A DNA stretch of 64,000 nucleotides from CAKZNE01 sp040222435 (GTDB taxonomy: Bacteria; Bacteroidota; Bacteroidia; Flavobacteriales; Schleiferiaceae), in NCBI GenBank assembly GCA_965212245.1, contig OZ243107.1, positions 186,001 to 250,000 of the forward strand, read 5' to 3'. The translations under genes were made by a program, and so were the position numbers. Shown here piece by piece: positions 34,058-41,207 of this stretch. The first letter of the stretch is position 1; every line of letters begins with the position of its first letter. Below the pieces are notes generated by a model, which saw only the letters and a program-made list of their open reading frames with translations, ran no database searches and was not told the origin of the DNA.

Positions 34058-34473
34058 AATCTAAAAAATCCTTTTTTCTTTTTTACTACTTCCTGTGTAT
34101 GATGCTCGCTATGCGCATGTCCGCTGATCATTTGATACACCTGCCCCCATCCTGGAAAACCGCCTACATTGCGGTCATCAATAAAAAGGTCGGCATTGAT
34201 CTTACGGCTCGCTCCACGGGGATCGTATTCCTCTTCACCAAAACTATTATTAACCGCATAGAATTCTATGCCGTTTTCAGCACAAAAATCAACGGCTTCC
34301 TTCAGTTTACTACCGTAACGGTAAGTCCATAAAATGAGGCGGTGCCCATCCTGCTGTAATTTTTTCAGCGTATCAAAAGCAAACAGCATGGGTTTGCCAA
34401 TAGCTGGATATTTATCTTCTACTACTGTACCGTCAAAATCAACGGCAATAATTTTTGAATTCTCGTTTATCAT
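34054..34473 (-). CDS. HAD-superfamily hydrolase, BT0820-like
   Basis: 139 aa, minimal HAD domain: nucleophile motif AVDFDGTVVED (Asp11, Asp13), LILWTYR (motif II), and FIDDRNVGG (motif IV with two Asp). The length and the motifs fit the small BT0820-type phosphatases of Bacteroidetes, whose substrate is not known. Overlaps gpmI and map by 4 bases each. The His-rich tail GHAHSEHHTQEVVKKKKGFF is unusual but may be only a linker. Confidence 0.85.
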   Translation of the reverse strand: MINENSKIIAVDFDGTVVEDKYPAIGKPMLFAFDTLKKLQQDGHRLILWTYRYGSKLKEAVDFCAENGIEFYAVNNSFGEEEYDPRGASRKINADLFIDDRNVGGFPGWGQVYQMISGHAHSEHHTQEVVKKKKGFFRF

Positions 34474-35981
34474 TTCCCTAATAATGATTTTCCGGACATT
34501 TCTTTTGGTTGTTTTACACCCATTCGGTCAAGAATGGTAGGTGCAATATCGCCCAAAATTCCGTTTTTCAAATTTTCGCGGTAATCATTACTCACAAAAA
34601 AGAACGGAACAGGCTGTGTAGTGTGTGCGGTATTGGGAGATCCATCAGGATTTAGCATACAATCCGAATTACCATGGTCCGCGATAATCAGAAAGGTATA
34701 TCCATTTTTAAGGCCGGCCTCTACCACATCGCGGGTACAGGTATCTACTGTTTCACATGCTTTAACAGCCGCTTCCATTACTCCGGTATGCCCTACCATA
34801 TCCGGGTTGGCAAAATTCAGACAAATAAAGTCTGCGTCTCCTTTTTCCAGCTCCGGTACAATAGCATCACGTATATCATACGCGCTCATTTCCGGTTGCA
34901 GATCATAGGTAGCTACTTTAGGAGACGGGCATAAAAGTCGTTTTTCACCTTTAAATTCTTTTTCCCGGCCACCTGAAAAGAAAAAGGTTACGTGCGGGTA
35001 TTTTTCAGTCTCTGCAATGCGAATCTGCGTTTTTCCAGCATCTGCCAATACTTCTCCCAGAGTTTGCTTCAGGTTATCTTTTTCATAGATCACCCTGATG
35101 TCTTTGAAGGTGTCATCGTAGCGCGTCATGGTTACATAGTACAAATCCATCTTATGCATATTCTGCTCATGGAAATCCTGCTGGCTTAATGCCATGGTAA
35201 TTTGCCGGCCACGATCGGTGCGGAAGTTAAAGCAGATAACCACATCGCCTTCTTCAATCTTTCCCTTAGCGTCTATCAGTCTGGGTTTAATAAACTCATC
35301 TGTACCCCCCTCTGCATAAGATGACATTACGGCCTCACTGGCGGTCGTAAACTTTTCACCTTCTCCATGTACCATCAGGTCATAAGCCAGTTTTACTCTT
35401 TCCCAGCGTTTATCGCGATCCATAGCATAATATCGTCCTATTATGCTGGCAATGGTTCCGGTACTTTTTTCCAGGTGCAATTCCAGGTCTTTCACATACT
35501 CATAACCTCCCTTAGGGTCAGTATCACGTCCATCGGTAAATACATGAAGGTATACATCATCCAGTCCATATTCAGCCGCAGCAGTAGTTAAACCTTTAAG
35601 GTGATTGATATGGGAATGCACGCCACCATCGGACAACAGGCCTATGAAATGGACTTTTTTTCCCTTGGCCTTTGCATAATGAAAGGAGTCCTGAAGGGTT
35701 TTTTCCTTAGCTAAAGAACCGTCCTCAACCGCCATGTTGATCTTTACCAGGTCCTGGTACACAATGCGACCCGCCCCCAGGTTCATGTGCCCTACTTCAC
35801 TGTTACCCATTTGGCCTTCCGGTAAACCAACGGCCAGGCCTGATGCTTCCAGTTGCGCATGTGGATAATCCCGGTAAAGGGAATCAATAAAAGGGGTTTG
35901 TGCTTTATCTATAGCAGAAACCGATGGGTCTTTGGCAATACCCCAACCGTCTAATATGATCAGTGCTGTTTTATGGCTCAT
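34470..35981 (-). CDS. gpmI: Phosphoglycerate mutase, 2,3-bisphosphoglycerate-independent
   Basis: 503 aa alkaline-phosphatase-fold enzyme of glycolysis that interconverts 3- and 2-phosphoglycerate using Mn. Metal ligand Asp11 in IILDGWG, the phosphorylated Ser61 in QMGNSEVGHMN, GLLSDGGVHSHINHL, FTDGRDTDP, INFRTDRGRQ-type CFNFRTDRGR, NFANPDMVGHTG and IADHGNSDCM are all intact. First gene of a four-gene operon with 4-base overlaps throughout. Confidence 0.97.
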   Translation of the reverse strand: MSHKTALIILDGWGIAKDPSVSAIDKAQTPFIDSLYRDYPHAQLEASGLAVGLPEGQMGNSEVGHMNLGAGRIVYQDLVKINMAVEDGSLAKEKTLQDSFHYAKAKGKKVHFIGLLSDGGVHSHINHLKGLTTAAAEYGLDDVYLHVFTDGRDTDPKGGYEYVKDLELHLEKSTGTIASIIGRYYAMDRDKRWERVKLAYDLMVHGEGEKFTTASEAVMSSYAEGGTDEFIKPRLIDAKGKIEEGDVVICFNFRTDRGRQITMALSQQDFHEQNMHKMDLYYVTMTRYDDTFKDIRVIYEKDNLKQTLGEVLADAGKTQIRIAETEKYPHVTFFFSGGREKEFKGEKRLLCPSPKVATYDLQPEMSAYDIRDAIVPELEKGDADFICLNFANPDMVGHTGVMEAAVKACETVDTCTRDVVEAGLKNGYTFLIIADHGNSDCMLNPDGSPNTAHTTQPVPFFFVSNDYRENLKNGILGDIAPTILDRMGVKQPKEMSGKSLLGK

Positions 35982-36001
35982 AGTTGTTGTAAAAAAATAG
36001 T

Positions 36002-36035
36002 CCCGCTACAGCGGGAAAACAGTACAGCAAAGATA
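36002..36035 (-). promoter_or_regulatory. gpmI promoter -7 element and leader hairpin
   Basis: On the minus strand TATCTTTG (36035-36028) fits the -7 consensus. Just downstream the leader holds CCCGC-TGTA-GCGGG (36015-36002) followed by ACTATTTTTTTAC, a terminator-like hairpin right at the transcript start and 21 bases before the gpmI ATG. It may be a 5' stabiliser or an attenuator. The remaining sequence up to 36270 shows nothing else I can name. Confidence 0.45.
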
Positions 36036-36270
36036 CTAATCCAAAAGGGAAGACCTTGGTTTTGAGAAGGAATATCAGCACCTTACCCCATTTGCTTCTG
36101 CTCCTGTACCGCTTAAATTAATTTTCTGTGCATTGGTTAGTTTCCAGGGCTATGGCCTTTGGTCAACTCATCCGTCTTTACACATTTATTAAAATTTAAC
36201 GCTTTGTCTCAGGCGTGTAACCAGGATTTTCAGGAAATTACCATCTTCTTTACCAGGAACCAGCCATGTT

Positions 36271-37800
36271 ATGAAAATTGTATCCCTCGCCTTGTGTTTT
36301 TTAACCTTACTCTGCTGCCAGCATACACCAATGGTCCCCGAGGTGCATCCCATTGAGCAGATGAGTGACAGTGCATTTACTCAATACCTGTTCGCTCTTT
36401 CTGACAGCCTTAACCGGGATACCCACCCGGACTTTGAGCGAGAACTGGATGCGGATGCTTGTCTTGCCGATCTTCATATTCTGAAAAGAATCCTTGAAGA
36501 GGCGCAAACACCTTTATACCGTTATGCCTCCAAAAAGGAAATTGACAGTGTATTTCAGGAAGCTTTTATACAGACCCGTGAATCTACCTATTATCTCGAC
36601 TTTATAAAAAGTATGGCCCGCATACAGAACCTGATTGCCTGTGGCCACAGTGGCTGGTCTCATCATGCTGATTATTTCGCTTACCGGGATTCCGCAGTAC
36701 AGCTCTTTCCATTTGATATTAAACTAGTGGAAAATCAATGGTATATAAAACACAATAACTCTTTGAATCCCGACATTCCGGACTTCATACAGCTTACTCA
36801 CATTAACCAGCAACCGGTAGACAGCATTGCCAAACAATTACGGAAGCTCATGTACCGGGATGGCAATGCGGCTCTAGGAACCGCTTATGATCTGGAAAAC
36901 AGCTTTATCCATGCGTACTCCAATTTTATAGACCAGCCGCGGCAATTTGAATTAAAAACCCGGAATGAAGAAGGTGAAACCGGAAAGTATAAAGCCAGGG
37001 CCCTCTTAAAACCCGTTATTGATTCCATACGAAGGGTGCGCTATGGCACCTCCGGAAGAATGGGCTTGCCCTTGCGCTTTCAGATCATTGACTCATTGAG
37101 CACAGGTATATATACCATCAAATGGTTCCGAAAGGAATATATCCGGTATATGGGGCAACATTTCAGGAATTTTACAGATTCCGTATTTGCAGAGCTCAGT
37201 CGTCAGCATATTTCAAAGCTGGTAATTGATATCCGTGATAACCCCGGAGGATGGACAGCGCACGGACGCTACCTCTTTTCATACTTTGTTAACACACCCC
37301 AGGATTACATTAACCGCATAGAAATTAAAAAGCCGGATAATTTCAGCTTTCATCCAATTATAACTCAATATCCGGGCTATACGGATACCTTTAACCTTAA
37401 ACCCAACCTGGCCGGCTTATATGAGTGGGTAAATTACCCTTCTCTTAAGGTGAGGCCCGCCCGGAAAAATCGCTTTAAAGGAAAGGTATTCATAGGGACC
37501 AACGGAGGCACACGATCCTGCGGAAGTGTATTTGCTTCACTTATGCAAGACCATACGGATGCCATTATAAGCGGAGAAGAAACCGGCTCGGTAAAATCAG
37601 GAACGGGTGGTATGGTGATGAGTATACGTTTACCTTATTCCGGACTCACTTACCATTTTACCACGGCCCGGTATTCCTTCAATGTAAAGGATGAGGATGC
37701 TTCGCACGGTGTAATACCAAATATTGAAATTCATCCGGACCGGGAGGATTTTATTCATGGTACAGACCCTTTAATTAAGACCATCAAAAAAGGTATTTGA
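36271..37800 (+). CDS. S41 family peptidase, lipoprotein
   Basis: 509 aa. Signal peptide with lipobox LTLLCC (Cys15 or Cys16). The C-terminal ~250 residues are a C-terminal-processing-peptidase (tail-specific protease) core: KLVIDIRDNPGGW, VFIGTNGGTRSCGSVFASLM with the probable nucleophile Ser in the RSCGS segment, and ISGEETGSVKSGTGG. The N-terminal part is helical (LADLHILKRILEEAQTPLYR). No PDZ domain is obvious. It likely acts in the periplasm; substrate unknown. Stands alone between gpmI and a cluster of envelope genes. Confidence 0.85.
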   Translation: MKIVSLALCFLTLLCCQHTPMVPEVHPIEQMSDSAFTQYLFALSDSLNRDTHPDFERELDADACLADLHILKRILEEAQTPLYRYASKKEIDSVFQEAFIQTRESTYYLDFIKSMARIQNLIACGHSGWSHHADYFAYRDSAVQLFPFDIKLVENQWYIKHNNSLNPDIPDFIQLTHINQQPVDSIAKQLRKLMYRDGNAALGTAYDLENSFIHAYSNFIDQPRQFELKTRNEEGETGKYKARALLKPVIDSIRRVRYGTSGRMGLPLRFQIIDSLSTGIYTIKWFRKEYIRYMGQHFRNFTDSVFAELSRQHISKLVIDIRDNPGGWTAHGRYLFSYFVNTPQDYINRIEIKKPDNFSFHPIITQYPGYTDTFNLKPNLAGLYEWVNYPSLKVRPARKNRFKGKVFIGTNGGTRSCGSVFASLMQDHTDAIISGEETGSVKSGTGGMVMSIRLPYSGLTYHFTTARYSFNVKDEDASHGVIPNIEIHPDREDFIHGTDPLIKTIKKGI

Positions 37801-37946
37801 TTGGGTGTGTACCGGTAACCCATAAGCTGAGGGCTAAAATAAATCCCGCCCGGCTTCAGGTTTATTTTTGCGCAAAAAAAAAGATCTTTTGCGGAAAAAC
37901 ATATTTTTGCCAGCCTTAAAAAACCTAAGCATTCATCCTGAACCCG

Positions 37947-38978
37947 ATGAAAAACATAGCCCTCTTTCTAATTCTGCTTGGCAGTTTTCCGGCTTTTTCA
38001 CAAAAGTTCTATGCACTGGAGTTAAAACCAGATGGCCCCATTAATATTCCCGGAAGGTCTTTTTACATTGATTCTGTGATTGACGGACGAGAAACTGTTA
38101 AATTAGGAACGGTATATACCGGATTATTAAATAATCCCAGGCAGGCCCGTTTTTCCGAGAACTTCTCAGTGGCCGTGCAACGTTTTTTCAATACAGCCCT
38201 TAACCAGCGAGATAATCAGTTACCGGTTACACTGCTTATTCATACTCTTTCCATTGATGAAATAATCAAGGTTTTCAGTGAGCATAGTTACGCAATGCTC
38301 AAAGCCAGTTTCTATCACAATGGCAAACTGCTTCTCACGGTTGAACATGAAGTGAAACGTTCCGGTTTTGATGTAACATCTCAACACGTTGCTAACATCA
38401 GTGAATTACTGGAAAAGGCGGTACTTGATTTCTATAATTCGGGGAAGCCTGGAAACCTTACACCGGATAAGGTGTTGGAAACAGGTCCCTACGCAATTCC
38501 AAACCCGGCAGTTGGTCATCCAGAATCCGGCAAGTCCGGAGAAAAAACGGCTTCATCGAAAACGATTATAGTCCAGCCGGAAGAAAACCGAAATATTATA
38601 GCCATAGGGTATCAGATTGGCGGCTATACACTTATTGGACTGGACTATGAGGCCCGCTTTCACGATTATTTCGGCTTTCACTTTGGAGGTGGATTCCGGG
38701 GATATACGGTCGGGGCCAAAATTCACGTTGGCCCTCAAAAAAACAGTCCTTTTATAAACCTGAGTTATAAAGACGGTGGTTTTGGTTTAATCCAGGCTGG
38801 CGCGCTTGAATTCGGAGGTCGTATACCGTTTAGCTCTTCTAAAAAAAATAGCCTGGGTTTGCATATGCAGTTTGGGTTTGCTAAAATCATAACTATCGAT
38901 GGCAGCCTTGAGCGACAGCTCTTTAATGGAGAAGCACCAAACGTTATGTTCTCTTTAGGTGTTGGTTTGAGCTGGTAA
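37947..38978 (+). CDS. Secreted protein with beta-barrel-like C-terminus, function unknown
   Basis: 343 aa, signal peptide 1-18 (NIALFLILLGSFPAFSQ). Residues ~20-170 are a mixed alpha/beta domain (FYALELKPDGPINIPGRSFY, FSENFSVAVQRFFNTALNQR, ISELLEKAVLDFYNSG). After a linker at ~175-205 the C-terminal part alternates like outer-membrane strands (GYQIGGYTLIGLDYEARFHD, YFGFHFGGGFRGYTVGAKIH) and ends FSLGVGLSW. No family recognised. Likely an outer-membrane-associated protein. Confidence 0.65.
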   Translation: MKNIALFLILLGSFPAFSQKFYALELKPDGPINIPGRSFYIDSVIDGRETVKLGTVYTGLLNNPRQARFSENFSVAVQRFFNTALNQRDNQLPVTLLIHTLSIDEIIKVFSEHSYAMLKASFYHNGKLLLTVEHEVKRSGFDVTSQHVANISELLEKAVLDFYNSGKPGNLTPDKVLETGPYAIPNPAVGHPESGKSGEKTASSKTIIVQPEENRNIIAIGYQIGGYTLIGLDYEARFHDYFGFHFGGGFRGYTVGAKIHVGPQKNSPFINLSYKDGGFGLIQAGALEFGGRIPFSSSKKNSLGLHMQFGFAKIITIDGSLERQLFNGEAPNVMFSLGVGLSW

Positions 38979-39163
38979 GTCGGTTATCCGGAAAAACTTT
39001 TGTGAAGCCTTGTCCGCATACAGAAGTGATGGATTATCGGTGTGCACAGTCCTTTCCAATCAGCCAGAAAGGATTTTTTAGTAAACACACTCTTTTCTTT
39101 AGCAGGGGTGGTTTATAAAAGGGAGGAAACCAATTATATTTACGGTAACCAAACCAAATCCGT

Positions 39164-39907
39164 ATGCTACATCGCTGTATGGCCCTCCTGCTTTCTTTGT
39201 TCGTATTATCTGCTTGTCACATAAGCAGTAGTTTACCCAAAAACACATCAGACCAAAGCCTGTACCAGCAATCTATCGTAAATGCCATGTCGCCAGAGCC
39301 GGACAAGGTATATGATAAACTGATCCCTATTACCCGTCAGAACCCGGATCTTAGGTGGAAAGCGTTTAACGGTGAGGACTACCTGCTGGTGGTAAGCTGG
39401 AAAAGGAGTGACTCCATCTACAAGCCTTATATGGATTCAGCATTTTTCCCTACTCAGTCCTGGCCTATCTGGATCTCCACCGCTCCGCAACTTCTTGAGC
39501 GCATGGAGAGCGATCAATACACCGATACCAATAAAAGACTTTTGCAATTGCTGGGCCTGCCTCCTAATGCACAGTATAACTACTTTATAGAGTTCTGGGT
39601 AAGGCCAGCCGATCTCTTCCGCCCCTGTCCGGATGCTGAAATCACAGACCGCAACTGTTCCCTGTGTTTTCCTGAAAATGTAAATGCCGGACACAAAGCA
39701 TGGATAAACGCCAACCGCGTAAGTCGCTATTACTCATGTGAGCTGTACGATAAGTACCCCTGGACACAGTTAGGTTATACCTATGACTGGAACCCGGAGA
39801 ATACGGATCACATAGGATTAAGCGAATTTGTGATACGAGCCAATGCTCAAATCAAAGTAAAGGCCACATATACCACTCAGGAATATCTGCAAAAGAGCAC
39901 CGAATAA
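39164..39907 (+). CDS. Lipoprotein of unknown function
   Basis: 247 aa. Start MLHRCMALLLSLFVLSACHI gives a lipobox LSAC (Cys18). Mature part is soluble with a cluster of cysteines (RPCPDAEITDRNCSLCFPEN, YYSCELYDKYPW) that could form disulfides. No family recognised. First of several plus-strand envelope genes that lead to the TonB receptor cluster; spacing to the next gene is 27 bases. Confidence 0.65.
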   Translation: MLHRCMALLLSLFVLSACHISSSLPKNTSDQSLYQQSIVNAMSPEPDKVYDKLIPITRQNPDLRWKAFNGEDYLLVVSWKRSDSIYKPYMDSAFFPTQSWPIWISTAPQLLERMESDQYTDTNKRLLQLLGLPPNAQYNYFIEFWVRPADLFRPCPDAEITDRNCSLCFPENVNAGHKAWINANRVSRYYSCELYDKYPWTQLGYTYDWNPENTDHIGLSEFVIRANAQIKVKATYTTQEYLQKSTE

Positions 39908-39934
39908 GTTATTTTTGAAGCAAGAGAAATTTCT

Positions 39935-40396
39935 ATGCTTTACAAAACCACTTCCGTCCGTTCTTTTGTATGGGCCTTTTTAAGCCTGACCCTCATGACC
40001 TTTGCAGCTTGTACCAAAAAAGACCCCACGGTTGAAGTAAGGGCAAACCAGGTAAGTACCACTATTAACGGAAGTCTATGGCAATCGGGAATTAACAATA
40101 TAGCTACTACCGGAAATTTAAGACAGGTTTTTGCCCTTAAAGCTGACAGCACCTCTGTGCGCTTATATTTTCCGGCTGATACCATTGGCTCCTTTGATCT
40201 CGCTACCAACTCAAACGTTACCGTGGCTTATTATGAAGAAGATGTTTTCTGGAATACTGAAGTATCCGGTACTTTGAACATAACCCAAAACAGTGCTGAG
40301 ACACTGGAAGGCACTTTTTTCGGTAAGCTGGTATCTGTTTTCGGCAGTGATACGGTAAGCCTGGAAAATGGTGTCTTTTACTGGAGATCTTTATAG
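39935..40396 (+). CDS. Small lipoprotein (DUF6252-like)
   Basis: 153 aa. Lipobox LMTFAAC (Cys26). Mature ~125 residues are all beta: STTINGSLWQSGINNI, VRLYFPADTIGSFDL, VTVAYYEEDVFWN, TLEGTFFGKLVS. The layout (N-G-x-x-W start, repeated polar strands, LEGTF motif) resembles the DUF6252-type Bacteroidetes lipoproteins; this assignment is tentative. Followed by a near-perfect palindrome and then the next envelope gene. Confidence 0.6.
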   Translation: MLYKTTSVRSFVWAFLSLTLMTFAACTKKDPTVEVRANQVSTTINGSLWQSGINNIATTGNLRQVFALKADSTSVRLYFPADTIGSFDLATNSNVTVAYYEEDVFWNTEVSGTLNITQNSAETLEGTFFGKLVSVFGSDTVSLENGVFYWRSL

Positions 40397-40440
40397 ACGT
40401 ATACAAGAGTCAGGTTTATCCGTTATATTCACACCCTCAA

Positions 40441-40465
40441 CAATAGTGTATTAAATACACTATTG
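40441..40465. repeat. Perfect inverted repeat, operator or terminator
   Basis: 10-bp arms CAATAGTGTA and TACACTATTG around a 5-nt centre, 19 bases before the next ATG. AT-rich and lacking a T-run, so an operator is as likely as a terminator. Confidence 0.6.
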
Positions 40466-40484
40466 AATGTGATTATGAAGCTCC

Positions 40485-41207
40485 ATGGCCTTTAAAATCT
40501 TTCATATTTTCCTTTTCTCCCTGCTTGTTTCCCTGGCAGCCCATGCCCAGCAGTCACCACCTGAGAAAGTTATTGAAGCCGATGCCTCTGAGGTATACCT
40601 GCACGCACTCACCTCCAATGCCTCTGTTTTTAAAGGGAAAGCTTATGAAGCTTATACCTTTTATGTTCAGGGTACGCCTTTTTTTCAAAGTGATAAATGG
40701 CTCACCGGTTCTGTTTTTTATGATAGTACGCTCTACTCCGGTTTATCTGTTAAAATGGAATTGGTAAAAGATGCACCGGTTATATTTTACCAGGGTTTGG
40801 TTTTCCCCATTTTACTTTCACCGGAAAAGATCAGTTGGTTTAAAGCCGGTGGTCACCATTTTGTGCGGCTGGTAAAGACCAATGCCAAAAACCCGGTTCC
40901 TGAAACCGGGTTTTACGACCTTCTTTATAAAGGCTCCATGTCCGTATGGGTAAAACGGGAAAAAGAGCTGAAAAGCGAGATCCATGAACGCCAGGTGCGC
41001 TACTGGTTTAATGAAAAGAACACCTGTTATATTGAAAAGAATGGCTCATTTGAGCGCATCCGAAGCCAGGGAAAACTCTTACGGGTCCTGTCCGAAAAGC
41101 GGAAAGAAGTAAAAGCCTATCTGAAGAAAAATAATTGGAGCGTACGCAAAGATCCGGAGCTGGCCATTTTGGAAGCGGTCCGTTTTTTTGATCAGAAAGA
41201 AGAATGA
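40485..41207 (+). CDS. Secreted protein of unknown function upstream of TonB receptor
   Basis: 240 aa with signal peptide MAFKIFHIFLFSLLVSLAAHAQ. Mature part is basic and mixed alpha/beta: LTGSVFYDSTLYSGLSVKME, FPILLSPEKISWFKAGGHHF, and a helical C-terminus (LRVLSEKRKEVKAYLKKNNW). No family recognised. It overlaps the TonB receptor gene by 4 bases (ATGA), so it is translationally coupled to it and probably works at the same envelope complex (inference). Confidence 0.7.
   Translation: MAFKIFHIFLFSLLVSLAAHAQQSPPEKVIEADASEVYLHALTSNASVFKGKAYEAYTFYVQGTPFFQSDKWLTGSVFYDSTLYSGLSVKMELVKDAPVIFYQGLVFPILLSPEKISWFKAGGHHFVRLVKTNAKNPVPETGFYDLLYKGSMSVWVKREKELKSEIHERQVRYWFNEKNTCYIEKNGSFERIRSQGKLLRVLSEKRKEVKAYLKKNNWSVRKDPELAILEAVRFFDQKEE

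Noticed and set aside
39042..39224. Short plus-strand frame before the 247-aa lipoprotein
   Set aside because: 60 codons, overlaps the lipoprotein start in another frame, no signal or domain.
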